Assembly (NCBI GenBank): GCA_016722465.1
Contig: JADKJC010000001.1
Location: forward strand, 992,001-1,056,000
Source: Chitinophagaceae bacterium
Lineage (GTDB): Bacteria > Bacteroidota > Bacteroidia > Chitinophagales > Chitinophagaceae
DNA: 64,000 nucleotides
Direction of reading: 5' to 3'
Shown here: positions 9,272 to 18,552 of the stretch, in pieces
How positions within the stretch are numbered: the stretch's first letter is position 1
Layout of the letters: every line of letters begins with the position of its first letter
The notes under the pieces: generated by a model
Seen by the model: the letters and a program-made list of their open reading frames with translations, nothing else
Told to the model about the DNA's origin: nothing
The model's database searches: none
Made by a program: the position numbers and the translations under genes

Positions 9272-9286
9272 TGTTTCTTTATTCGG

Positions 9287-10501
9287 TTACTGTAAAATCA
9301 ATATTGCTGATGCATTACCTTGTGCTTGCAGTATGTTTGGTATGAATGAATTTTTATTAGCTCCTTTTATTTTCAATAACGATAACAGCATCATCAGCAT
9401 TCCTTTTGGCAGGCTCATCAATGCATGCAGTGTATTGGAATTGTAAAATGCTTTTGGGATTGAAAACAAAAAAGATAATATGCATGCTGTTCCAATGATC
9501 ATCCAGCCAGCTGAAAATATAAATCCATTACCAATCAGGAAATTGACTGCAACAAAAGAAGTCCCGAAAATTATAACTGCACCCAATAATAAAATTCTTG
9601 GCGGCTGAATAAACTGTACCGCCTTATCGAAGTAATCAATATTTCCTTCCAACAGCAGATTCTTTAATGCATTTAAAAAATCTTTTCTGAAATAATGCAG
9701 TTGTGCTGAAAGCCAGCGGCGGCGCTGGTTGCCGAACACATCTGCTTTCTGAATCTTTTCATCAAACACCAATGCATCATCCAGGTACATGATCTTATGG
9801 CCAGCCTTCAGCATCTTTAATTCAATCTCTTTGTCAAAACCACCCACAGCGGTAACGGTTAACATCAGCGATTTAAAATAATCATATTTGAAAGCCATAC
9901 CCGATCCAATGATGGCGGACGAAAGCCCCAGCACCCTGTGCCCCTTTCTGAAAATATTATTGTTGATCTCTTCGCTGATGGCATCAAGAATTGCCCAGGA
10001 ATTATTGGTGTTTTTTGCAGTGCGGTGCCCCTGAACAGCAATGCAGCCTGTTTCAAATACTGCATTCACCTTACTTAAAAAATCAGCATCCATCAAATTA
10101 TCAGCATCCAGTACAACAGCAATATCATAAGTGCTGGTTAATGCAGCCATCCCTTTGTTCAACGCTTTCGATTTGGTGCTTTTATCAAAACTTACCTCCA
10201 CCAGTTTTATTGGTAACGCTTTTAAACTATCCAGCGTTTTTTTCTGAAAAGAATCTGCAATGATCACTACATCAAAAAGATCGTTTGGGTATGCCTGTTG
10301 TAATGCAGATTTTGCCACTTCCACTATAACCTCATCTTCCCGGTAGCCCGGGATGAGCACTGCAATTTTCCTGAGCACTCCCGGATTTTTATACGGACAC
10401 TGCCTGTAAAACAAACCGGCAAATGAAAATATAAGAATATAGAGTGTAGCAAGTCCGAGCAGGGCCAGTATCAGAACCTGAATGAAATTATAGGTAGACA
10501 T
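9287..10501 (-). CDS. Membrane glycosyltransferase family 2
   Basis: 404 residues. One N-terminal helix (about 8-30) is followed by a GT-A domain with AVLIPGYRED, VVIIADSFQ, the metal site VLDADNLMD, and the later QRRRWLSAQ, a QxxRW-like motif. C-terminal membrane helices lie at about 310-380. The QxxRW-type motif is known from processive GT2 enzymes such as cellulose and hyaluronan synthases, although many non-processive members carry it too. It lies 15 nt from the acyltransferase gene. Its likely role is sugar addition at the inner membrane in the exopolysaccharide pathway. Confidence 0.88.
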   Translation of the reverse strand: MSTYNFIQVLILALLGLATLYILIFSFAGLFYRQCPYKNPGVLRKIAVLIPGYREDEVIVEVAKSALQQAYPNDLFDVVIIADSFQKKTLDSLKALPIKLVEVSFDKSTKSKALNKGMAALTSTYDIAVVLDADNLMDADFLSKVNAVFETGCIAVQGHRTAKNTNNSWAILDAISEEINNNIFRKGHRVLGLSSAIIGSGMAFKYDYFKSLMLTVTAVGGFDKEIELKMLKAGHKIMYLDDALVFDEKIQKADVFGNQRRRWLSAQLHYFRKDFLNALKNLLLEGNIDYFDKAVQFIQPPRILLLGAVIIFGTSFVAVNFLIGNGFIFSAGWMIIGTACILSFLFSIPKAFYNSNTLHALMSLPKGMLMMLLSLLKIKGANKNSFIPNILQAQGNASAILILQ

Positions 10502-10511
10502 AGAATAAAGT

Positions 10512-11450
10512 TTATTTTGATTGCCTGATTTTATTTCTCACTTTTAATGCATACTTGCGCAGGAACGGCAGGTATTTGCCGCTTTTCAAATTATACAATA
10601 CCGACTCCGAGTCAAAGATCATCTCGAAATTTTCTGTACACAACACCGGTTTTTTTGCGATCCTGTTAATTTGAATGGCTTGCGTCAGATCACTCTCTAC
10701 AAATAGTACGTAAGGCTTTGCCATATAAGCTTTTGCCTTGTGTCCTCCGTGATTATTGGCCTTTTGTCTTGCCGCCATATCAGGCAGATCAAGCATTACG
10801 AGATCGTTGTATTTTACATTGTTTGCTTTTAGCCAGGCCTCTGTTTGCTGCCTGTATTTTTCCAAACGGGAAGTAACAATGGTTCCAATTTTACTGCCCG
10901 GGATAAACAATGGCGGTGCATTCAGTATAAAGTCGATGTACTTTTCGCCGTCATCATTTTGTTCCGGCAATGGATCGGCACACAACACACCGTCAATATC
11001 AAAGCAGGCTTTTTCCAGCGTGGTATGGTTAAGGATATTCCATTGGAAATACCTGGGCAGCGCAACTGTTTCAAAAAAATAATCGACTGTTTTTTCCTTA
11101 CCGGGAATTACATATACCGCACAATATTTGATATCGAATTCTGAAGCAAGATGTTTCAGGTTCTCTTTACACTCCTGCAATGCTGCACCAGAAGCAACAC
11201 TGTCATCTACTACCAGTATTTTTTTAAATTGTTTTATGTCGAAGAACTGGCCTCTTGCACCAGCTTTATAAATATGGCCATTCATAAAAGAATGAATGTC
11301 GGTATAAGGCCGGTTAAGATAGAGCGCCAGTAAATTCGCCGGCAGCATACCACTTCTCGGCACACCTACTACCAGGTCAATATCACGGGGAATAATGCTG
11401 AGTCGTTTAAGAATGATGTTATTCAGGTCACGAATATTTCTGTAGTTCAT
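10512..11450 (-). CDS. Phosphoribosyltransferase-HAD fusion protein
   Basis: 312 residues. The N-terminal part (1 to about 140) is a type I PRTase fold with the PRPP loop ILVVDDSVASGAAL and an upstream VGVPRSGMLPANLLA. The C-terminal part begins with ACFDIDGVLCADP, the DxD-x(V/T) motif I of HAD phosphatases, and continues with VTSRLEKYRQQTEAWL, matching HAD motif II spacing. Such fusions occur in polysaccharide loci, where they may make or salvage a phosphoribosyl or nucleotide intermediate. The substrate is unknown. It sits between two glycosyltransferase genes at 10 nt or less, so it is probably part of the pathway and not a housekeeping purine enzyme. Confidence 0.8.
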   Translation of the reverse strand: MNYRNIRDLNNIILKRLSIIPRDIDLVVGVPRSGMLPANLLALYLNRPYTDIHSFMNGHIYKAGARGQFFDIKQFKKILVVDDSVASGAALQECKENLKHLASEFDIKYCAVYVIPGKEKTVDYFFETVALPRYFQWNILNHTTLEKACFDIDGVLCADPLPEQNDDGEKYIDFILNAPPLFIPGSKIGTIVTSRLEKYRQQTEAWLKANNVKYNDLVMLDLPDMAARQKANNHGGHKAKAYMAKPYVLFVESDLTQAIQINRIAKKPVLCTENFEMIFDSESVLYNLKSGKYLPFLRKYALKVRNKIRQSK

Positions 11451-11455
11451 AAGCT

Positions 11456-12491
11456 TTATTTTATAAGGTTTTCAATCTGGTTGTAAATCTGCTGTACATT
11501 ATTTTTCCATGAATGCGATCTGGCAAACTGAATGCGTTTGCTTTTATTGACTTCGTTATTTTCAGTCAACGCTTTTTCAACAGCAATTTTGTACTCATCC
11601 ACCGAAGAGCACAAATACACATGCTCCCTGAACAATTCCATGGTATGTGTTCTGGTTGCAATTACCGGTTTGCCCAATGCCAGGTATTCGTCTACCTTGC
11701 GTGGATAATTACCAATGGTAATTTCATTGACCAGTTGTGGATTTAAACAAACATCCAGCGAATTCATATATTCCGGCACTTCGTTTTTTGGAATGCTGCC
11801 GGTAAAATGTACATTCTTTAATGTATGCAGGGCATGGGCAGCAAATACTTTGTCTTCATTGCCAATCATCACAAAAGAGTAATTGGGTTTACTTTTTGCC
11901 AGTTCACAGATCAGGTCAGCATCCAGTCTCATACTATTGATATCACCGATATATCCTATCCTTGGTTGTGGTATGGATTGTATTGCTGCAGGAATTGCAA
12001 ATTCCATTTCAGGATTGTATGCTGAAAGATCTACCCCCTGGCCCACATCATAACTTTTAGTATTGAAGTTCTTTGCGTAATCTGCCAGTATAGATATCAT
12101 TGTCTATTAAATGTATTGGATCGTTAAGGCCCAATTGACCGGCAATTTTTTTTGTGTACTTAAAAATTTTTTTATTGTTGATCTTATTAAAGAAATCAAA
12201 CAGGAAACCATCGGGTAACCCATTGATGGACCATACATAAAAAGGAAAATCAAGCACCCAAAGATTTTTTGATATTTTCCTGATTGGTTTTTTCTGCTTC
12301 TTTAAAACCTCTAACCGGCGCTTTGTTTCCGCAGTGGGTTTGTTCCTGTACATGGTCATCATGTCTAAAGGGCTGTTCACATACAGCACCCGGTTGTCCA
12401 GCGCTATTTGTTTTGCAATGTCTATGGCATTTGAACCGATGGGTATATCCCATGATTGAAGCCCTGTTATGATAAAATCTCTACCTTTCAT
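11456..12491 (-). pseudogene. Glycosyltransferase family 4, broken by internal deletion and frame change
   Basis: Two overlapping frames make one gene. The first (12491-12057) gives the N-terminal domain, from MKGRDFIITGLQSWDIPIGS to HLIDNDIYTG. The second (12100-11456) gives LADYAKNF, then SYDVGQGVDLS, RIGYIGDINS, NPQLVNEITIGNYPRKVDEY and LALGKPVIATRTHTMELF, a typical donor domain. From memory of this family, some 60-70 residues normally lie between the NDIY region and the LADY segment, and they are absent here. The break is therefore a deletion and not a one-base slip, and the product is probably non-functional. It lies inside the exopolysaccharide operon. Confidence 0.65.
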
Positions 12492-12500
12492 AAGATGGTT

Positions 12501-13985
12501 TTAAATAGTTGTTTTTATTAATTCAGGTGCCGGTTCAGGTATATCCAATGCTCCTGAGTTCAGCATTATCGCCATTGAGATATAGATCAACATTCCTGTT
12601 GGCATTCCTCCTAACACCGCATTGCCATAAGATGCTACCATTACACCAGCCATGCCGGCAATAAGAGCGCTCGTTTTTAATTTGAGCAAGGGGTCACGGA
12701 TTTTAAACATCACTTTATAGGATGCTCTTCCAACCGTATAAAAAAGAATAAATAAATGGAGTAACAAACCAACAATACCCTGCTCTACCCATACAAGCAC
12801 ATACCAGCTGTCCGTTGCTACCTTTGAAAGAAATGCATTGGGCAAATATTTTTGTGCTTTAACTCCTCCATGCCCTATGCCACCACCAAATGGCCGTGAG
12901 GCAAGGTATCTTTTTAGTATTTTCTGATTGTCGAGCCTTACCTGCAGGGAAGCATCATTGGGATCAAAGGCCGTTCTCATTCTTCTTATCTGGTCATTCC
13001 CCTGCCCAATACTGGTGAACCTGAAGAATATAAAAACAAGTGCCAGTAATGCAACGCCGAAACCCAACACACGAATATTTTTTCTTAAAATAAAAAACGT
13101 CATAAACCCAGCCAGCGGAATACTGATTGCTCCACGGGTACCTGAGATGATCATTCCATAAAACCCCAGTAGTGCAACTGCAACAAAGAAAAGTTTTTTG
13201 GGTCTGTTATTTTTTATTGCCATTGAATAAATGGTGGCCACTACGGCTGCATAGGCCTGTGTTCCGCCAAACTGTCCTGCATCGCTTAAAAATGAAAAGA
13301 CCCTGAGCTGACCAAATAAAATATGGGTTTTATAATTTCCTTCATTCAACCATGCCTGCTCTGCGTTATCAACACCAAATTTCATTTGCACAATTCCTTT
13401 TGCTGAAGCCAGCATTGAAAAAATGCCCCATACATAGAGAAAGAAATCAAGCTTACGGTTGGTATTGATAAACATGAGCGTCAATGGCACCAGCAGGAAC
13501 ATATATAATGAAACGCCCCGGCCGGAAAACCATGCAGCTATACTGTGAGCCTCCGGGTTTACTAATTGAAACAATGAGTATCCAAACCATACAACTGCTA
13601 ACACGGTGATATCTTTTGCAGCAGGTGACCAGTTAATTCTTTCGTTGAATCTCTTCATGAACAAGGCGAGATAGGTCAACATAAGAATGGCATCCATGCC
13701 TAAACCAACCTGCAGGTCTTTTACATAACGCCCCAGTCCAATTAAAATAAAACTCAATGCTACTGCAGTATATAAGCCAATGATGGGCCTCGTAAAAAGT
13801 AAGTATACATAAATGACCCCGAAAAAAAGTGCAAATAAAACCCCCACTCCCGGTAACTGCATGTTGGCAGCAATGCAGGCAAATACCGTTACTGTTATCA
13901 GCAGCAGCAGCATATTACGTGGCTTTACCAGGCTGGAAGAGCCAGCGTAATTTTCAAAAGGATTTATGTTATTTTCTAACGTCAT
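12501..13985 (-). CDS. O-antigen ligase/polymerase-like membrane protein (Wzy-like)
   Basis: 494 residues with about ten to twelve membrane segments and one large loop near 330-390. The loop carries the Wzy/WaaL-type sequence PFGGGIGHGGVKAQKYL and DSWYVLVWVEQGIVGLL. Wzy polymerases link undecaprenyl-bound repeat units in the periplasm. WaaL ligases share the fold, so polymerase rather than ligase is inferred from the neighbouring flippase and Wzz-like genes. The start overlaps the end of the flippase frame by 4 nt, showing tight coupling. Confidence 0.82.
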   Translation of the reverse strand: MTLENNINPFENYAGSSSLVKPRNMLLLLITVTVFACIAANMQLPGVGVLFALFFGVIYVYLLFTRPIIGLYTAVALSFILIGLGRYVKDLQVGLGMDAILMLTYLALFMKRFNERINWSPAAKDITVLAVVWFGYSLFQLVNPEAHSIAAWFSGRGVSLYMFLLVPLTLMFINTNRKLDFFLYVWGIFSMLASAKGIVQMKFGVDNAEQAWLNEGNYKTHILFGQLRVFSFLSDAGQFGGTQAYAAVVATIYSMAIKNNRPKKLFFVAVALLGFYGMIISGTRGAISIPLAGFMTFFILRKNIRVLGFGVALLALVFIFFRFTSIGQGNDQIRRMRTAFDPNDASLQVRLDNQKILKRYLASRPFGGGIGHGGVKAQKYLPNAFLSKVATDSWYVLVWVEQGIVGLLLHLFILFYTVGRASYKVMFKIRDPLLKLKTSALIAGMAGVMVASYGNAVLGGMPTGMLIYISMAIMLNSGALDIPEPAPELIKTTI

Positions 13986-15370
13986 CTTTTAATTGCTTGT
14001 ACCAGTTTTTTATTGTACCTGTCGCCGGTGAGCTTGTTAAAAATGGACCGGTAAAATGTTATCCCATTGGAAAAGATTTCGCTGTACCGCAAAGTCAGTT
14101 CTTTGTTTAAAAAATACATGCCCATCCATATACCGATGAGGGTAAAAATGATGGACGAAACTGCCACCAGAATCAACGATTTGAATATGAAAATTGAAAT
14201 GAGGTCTCCGGCAATATTGGCGATTACCATAAAGAAAACCTTCAATGCATTGATGGCTGGTTTATTGATACTGTCCAGTCCTATCCCGGTCATCCTGTCA
14301 ATGGGTAATAACAAACCATAGATGGAAAACACCCGTACGATGCTCACTGCATTGAATCCTGAAATAGGATCTGCCTCTAAATATTGTTTCCCTGCCAGGG
14401 AGAACACAAAAAAATCTGCAAACACAAAAGTAAACAGGCTTACAAAAATGAACAGGTAAGTAAGCGCTCCGGAGTAAGTATAAAACAATGATCTTACTTC
14501 TTCCATTTTGCCATGCAAACTTGCTTTTGACATTTTTGGAAAAGCGGTGGCGGCAAAACTTCGTAATGGTATCTGTTGCAGCTCGGTCAGTTTAAGTGGT
14601 ATACTGTACAATGCCACGGCAGCATTTCCCAACGGGCTTAAACTGATGATTAATGTATCGGCACTCCGCAATAAATTTGTTCCTACCAATGTAAATGTGG
14701 TGTACTTTCCAAAATGCAATAATGTTTTATTGGTTGCGGCACTGGCATTGCGGATGTACTTTAACCCATCCCATCCTGCAACAATACTTACCAGGGAAGT
14801 CACTGCATTAACAGCAAGGTTTGCAATTACAATTTGCAGCAGGTTCATTTTAAAAAGGAAAAAATTCAACAGCAGGATGATAAAGAACCCTCCGCTGTTG
14901 ATGGCTTTAAGCGCCAGCATTTTTCCATAATTCCTGTCGGCCTGTAATACCACCAGTGCATTGTTCCATGGAAGGTTCAAGAACGCCAGTAATGGATACC
15001 AGGTAAAAAATAATTCATAGCCGGAGTGATGTATGGCATCGTGAAAATAAAGATTACAACTGGCGACGATGGTTGCAATGACCACTGTGGCACCGGAACC
15101 AATCAACGCATTTGATCCCATCAGCCTGGTCCGGTACGCTGCATCGGCTCCAGACAGGTATCTTATCAAACCCGTGTTGGTAATGCCAAACCTGAACATC
15201 TCAATAAAAGATCCTGCAGCAATAAACAATACCCATTGTCCAAACATTTCTACTGATAAACTCCGTGCAAGAATGGCAAAACCGGCAATGCCGAAAAAAG
15301 CAATGATCAGGTTACCTGTTAAGGAAAGAAAATTATCCTCACGTACAATCTTATGGAGTTTCTTTTTCAA
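13982..15370 (-). CDS. Oligosaccharide flippase family protein (Wzx-like)
   Basis: 462 residues with about twelve to fourteen hydrophobic helices and the start NLIIAFFGIAGFAILARSLS, typical of MOP/MATE superfamily polysaccharide exporters. Wzx proteins move undecaprenyl-linked repeat units across the inner membrane. A 4-nt overlap with the Wzy-like gene and 10 nt to the Wzz/Wzc-like gene make a classical Wzx-Wzy-Wzz set. Sequence alone does not define the substrate. Confidence 0.87.
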   Translation of the reverse strand: MKKKLHKIVREDNFLSLTGNLIIAFFGIAGFAILARSLSVEMFGQWVLFIAAGSFIEMFRFGITNTGLIRYLSGADAAYRTRLMGSNALIGSGATVVIATIVASCNLYFHDAIHHSGYELFFTWYPLLAFLNLPWNNALVVLQADRNYGKMLALKAINSGGFFIILLLNFFLFKMNLLQIVIANLAVNAVTSLVSIVAGWDGLKYIRNASAATNKTLLHFGKYTTFTLVGTNLLRSADTLIISLSPLGNAAVALYSIPLKLTELQQIPLRSFAATAFPKMSKASLHGKMEEVRSLFYTYSGALTYLFIFVSLFTFVFADFFVFSLAGKQYLEADPISGFNAVSIVRVFSIYGLLLPIDRMTGIGLDSINKPAINALKVFFMVIANIAGDLISIFIFKSLILVAVSSIIFTLIGIWMGMYFLNKELTLRYSEIFSNGITFYRSIFNKLTGDRYNKKLVQAIKR

Positions 15371-15380
15371 CGGCTGTTGT

Positions 15381-17774
15381 TTATATTTGATTTTTAGAAA
15401 AGAATTGAAAACGGAACAGGTTTTTTATTTTTTTTCTGAACCAGCTGCTTCTTTTTGGCAGGTCACCCAGCACAGATTCTACTTCCTTCAACTCAACTCC
15501 ATTAATGATAAAGTGCAGGTTGTTTCCTGAAAGTGGCAACAGGTTGTTCAGTGCTGCCTTGTCAGCCTCCGCCCATAACCTGTTGGAGCGGCAAACCAAT
15601 ACAGACATATCTGCCTGCGATACTAAACCAGCAGGATAATTATTATAGATGAGCGCTGGTAACTCTATGAAAACATAATCAGGAACAAAACTTATACTGA
15701 TTCCATTCTGCTCCATTATTTCAGTATAATTTTTTATTTCATAAAAGTGTTCATTGATCTTATAAAAAAAACATTCCGAAGGCTGCAGGTAACCGGATGG
15801 ATCTGACAAAAAAGAATTATTAAAATCTACCCTTGGGTCCTGGTATCCCAACAACCTGTTCAGCAGCGGAAATTTACTTTGCGGTTTAACGGGTTGCAGC
15901 ATTTTTGAGTAATTCAGCAGCAGTACCTTTTTCCCATCCTGCACCAGCTTCCTGCAAATGTTGCCTGCCAATACTGATTTCCCTTCTTTGGCAGTGGTGC
16001 TGATGAAAAGTATTGTCTTTACCGTTTTGCCGGAATGATGCCTGTTTAAAAATTGTTCTATATTCTGTGTGCTGATCTCCAGCAAACGGTTTTGAATAAA
16101 AGGCAAACTGACTGGTCCGGGGTTCCTCAGTATTTTAGGTATCATTCCCAGGCAGGGCAGTTGTAATATCTTTGATGCTTTATTGATATTCTTCAGCGTA
16201 TCATCGAAGTATTCCATTGTTAAGATGATCCCTAACACCAACATAAATCCCACCATCGCCGCAGCTATTACCAGCACGGCCCTTTTTGTAGGAACTGACT
16301 GCAGCGGAAAGTATGGCGGATCAACAGCTTTTAAATTGGAGGTTAATTCATTATCCTGCAGTTTGAGCTTGGCTAAATTCAAGCCATGCAGAATTTCCAG
16401 GTAACCCTGTTCCGAAACCGATATCTCTCTTTCTATTCTTTTGATGTTTGCCCCTGCAGGTGCATAAATAGAATATTGCTGCTGAAAATCTTTGTTGCGC
16501 TGATCCATCACTTTCAATTTCGCTTTCAGGTTTTCAGCTTCCGTAACATTGGTGATCCATTCATTCAGCGTAGTGCTTATTGGTAATCCCTCAACAGAGT
16601 TTTGATAACCATATAATTCTTCCACACTTTTTTTGATTTCACTTTTTAATCTTTCTGCCTGCTTTTTTAATACCGCTATCTTTTGAGCGCTTATATCATT
16701 ATTTACAGCTTCCGCAGATGCCATCTCAAAATTTACATCCCCCAGTTGTTTTCTTTTTTCAAGCACACTGTTGCTTTTTAATTGAACCAGTTGCTGGATA
16801 TTTAATTTCTCTTCCAGTTTCCTGGTGGCGGCTTCCGTTCCAGCCAGTTGTGCTTTTTTATTGTTGTAATCCACTTCCATATCCTCTTTCACCACTGCCA
16901 CCGCTTTACTTTGCTCATAATAGTTGATGATGTTGTTGGATTTATTAAAAGAAAGCAATTGGTCTTCTGCATGTTTTAGCTGCAGGTTTGCCTGGCGCAA
17001 TTGTCCTTCAAAATATTTCACCACTGCATCACTCCTGTTCTCTTTAATGTTTTTATAATTCTTAATACAAACCTCATTGAAGACGGCCAGTGTTTGCTGG
17101 CAGATACCCGGATCATTCACTTCGTAAGTGAGTTTTATAAGATCGCTGTTGGAGAGCCTTTCAACTTTTATGGCAGATATTGCTTTGATCGAATAATGTT
17201 CATCCTCGTAGTTCAGCAATTTGTACACAAAATTGGTGTCACTGCTTTTCATCAATGCGGTGAGATTGGCGACTGTTTTTTCGTAATCAGCTTTGTTAAT
17301 AAAAGGCGGAAATAAATTCGAACTATCGGTTGAATTATTATCATCTGCCGGTAATGAATCGATGCTGGTCATTTGGGAAGCAGCACTGCCATCATGAGCT
17401 ACATAAGCATACAGATAACCCGGAATTTTTGTTTTTAAAGCATTGTATAATTTCGGTGAAATATATTTAGCATCTGCTTTTGGCAACAGCAGGTGCTGGC
17501 TCAATAAGCGGATGGCTACTTCTTCCTGGGTTTCACGGGATTTAATAATATTGATCAGGTTATCAAAAGCAGTATTGGTTGCAAAGTAATTGAATGATTT
17601 TTCCATTTCGATTGAAGAGCCGGATGCAAGGCCCGTGTATAATACCGTAGAGGATGTATAGGAAAGTTTGGGCTCTCTTGTCAACATAACTACTAATACC
17701 GCAAGCAGCACCGGCGTGATGATTAACAACATCAAATGCTTCAGCATTAATCTTATCAGCGCTATCAGTTTCAT
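15381..17774 (-). CDS. Wzz/Wzc-like polysaccharide co-polymerase with degenerate kinase domain
   Basis: 797 residues. Membrane helices at about 12-30 and 498-520 flank a periplasmic Wzz domain with long coiled coils (about 250-475). A cytoplasmic P-loop domain follows, with Walker A STTAKEGKS (592-600). In active BY-kinases the Walker A' motif carries a catalytic Asp (LLIDxD); here it is VLLLNYSKM (617-625). The Walker B position reads FIELPAL, and the C-terminus has no tyrosine cluster. It may bind nucleotide but is unlikely to autophosphorylate on tyrosine in the usual way. Its expected role is control of chain length and export. Its stop overlaps the start of nothing downstream, while its own start shares one base with the stop of the TolC-like gene. 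Confidence 0.82.
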   Translation of the reverse strand: MKLIALIRLMLKHLMLLIITPVLLAVLVVMLTREPKLSYTSSTVLYTGLASGSSIEMEKSFNYFATNTAFDNLINIIKSRETQEEVAIRLLSQHLLLPKADAKYISPKLYNALKTKIPGYLYAYVAHDGSAASQMTSIDSLPADDNNSTDSSNLFPPFINKADYEKTVANLTALMKSSDTNFVYKLLNYEDEHYSIKAISAIKVERLSNSDLIKLTYEVNDPGICQQTLAVFNEVCIKNYKNIKENRSDAVVKYFEGQLRQANLQLKHAEDQLLSFNKSNNIINYYEQSKAVAVVKEDMEVDYNNKKAQLAGTEAATRKLEEKLNIQQLVQLKSNSVLEKRKQLGDVNFEMASAEAVNNDISAQKIAVLKKQAERLKSEIKKSVEELYGYQNSVEGLPISTTLNEWITNVTEAENLKAKLKVMDQRNKDFQQQYSIYAPAGANIKRIEREISVSEQGYLEILHGLNLAKLKLQDNELTSNLKAVDPPYFPLQSVPTKRAVLVIAAAMVGFMLVLGIILTMEYFDDTLKNINKASKILQLPCLGMIPKILRNPGPVSLPFIQNRLLEISTQNIEQFLNRHHSGKTVKTILFISTTAKEGKSVLAGNICRKLVQDGKKVLLLNYSKMLQPVKPQSKFPLLNRLLGYQDPRVDFNNSFLSDPSGYLQPSECFFYKINEHFYEIKNYTEIMEQNGISISFVPDYVFIELPALIYNNYPAGLVSQADMSVLVCRSNRLWAEADKAALNNLLPLSGNNLHFIINGVELKEVESVLGDLPKRSSWFRKKIKNLFRFQFFSKNQI

Positions 17775-18529
17775 TATTTTTTACTTAGATCAGGGTTTTT
17801 AAAAGAGAACCCTACGATCTCTTCAAGAATTTTTTTAGATACTAAAAAATCTGAGCTGGCCATTTCATATTCTGCCTGTATTCTTGCAGCCATATCCGAA
17901 AGACGCACGTATTCGGTAATAGGAATGACTCCATTCCTGAATTCTTTCTCCACCATTTCCATATTCACCGTGGCACTACCCAGGTTTTGCGATTTTATAC
18001 TCAGTAATTTCTGCCTCAACAACAGATCCTGGTATTGACGGATCACTATTTGCCTGATCTCATCCTGCTGAACTACTGCCAGCATCCTCGCTTCTTCCAG
18101 TTCGGTCTTTGCCTGTTTGATATGTGTTTTCCTGTTCACGAGGTCGTAAATAGGGATTTTTACATACACGCCAATTGCATAATTCATTTGCTTGCTGCTG
18201 GTATTTGAAAAGTTGGAACTAACCCCATTGGCATTGGTTGAAAAAGCATCAATGGTTCCATACCGGGAATCGCCCTGCACACCCAGGTTTCTTAACCAGT
18301 AATTACGCTGGGAAGTGAGATTGGATTGTTTGACATCAATATCCAGCGTACGATACTTAAACATGGCATTGTGTTTAATAGCAGAATCTATCAGGTCTGC
18401 CAATGGCGGAAAATCAACTGCTGTTTTTTTTATCAGCGTATCCGGCTTTACGGCAGTTTGTGCCGATACAGTATTATAAAAGCAGGCATGCAGCAGGCAG
18501 ATCAGCGAAATTTTTAAACCGGTTTTCAT
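17774..18529 (-). CDS. Half-length TolC-family outer membrane protein
   Basis: 251 residues with a signal peptide ending near VSAQ. Long amphipathic helices with TolC-like features (SAIKHNAMFKYRTLDIDVKQ, RQYQDLLLRQKLL, EKEFRNGVIPITEYVRLSD) surround one beta-rich segment (YAIGVYVKIPIYDL). TolC/OEP monomers are usually about 420-480 residues with two repeats, and this protein is about one repeat long. It could form a higher-order barrel or act as a periplasmic partner. It is translationally coupled to the Wzc-like gene. No Wza-type export lipoprotein is visible in the cluster, so it may take part in export. That is inference. Confidence 0.7.
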   Translation of the reverse strand: MKTGLKISLICLLHACFYNTVSAQTAVKPDTLIKKTAVDFPPLADLIDSAIKHNAMFKYRTLDIDVKQSNLTSQRNYWLRNLGVQGDSRYGTIDAFSTNANGVSSNFSNTSSKQMNYAIGVYVKIPIYDLVNRKTHIKQAKTELEEARMLAVVQQDEIRQIVIRQYQDLLLRQKLLSIKSQNLGSATVNMEMVEKEFRNGVIPITEYVRLSDMAARIQAEYEMASSDFLVSKKILEEIVGFSFKNPDLSKK

Positions 18530-18552
18530 GAATGATAATTTTGAATGCAGGG

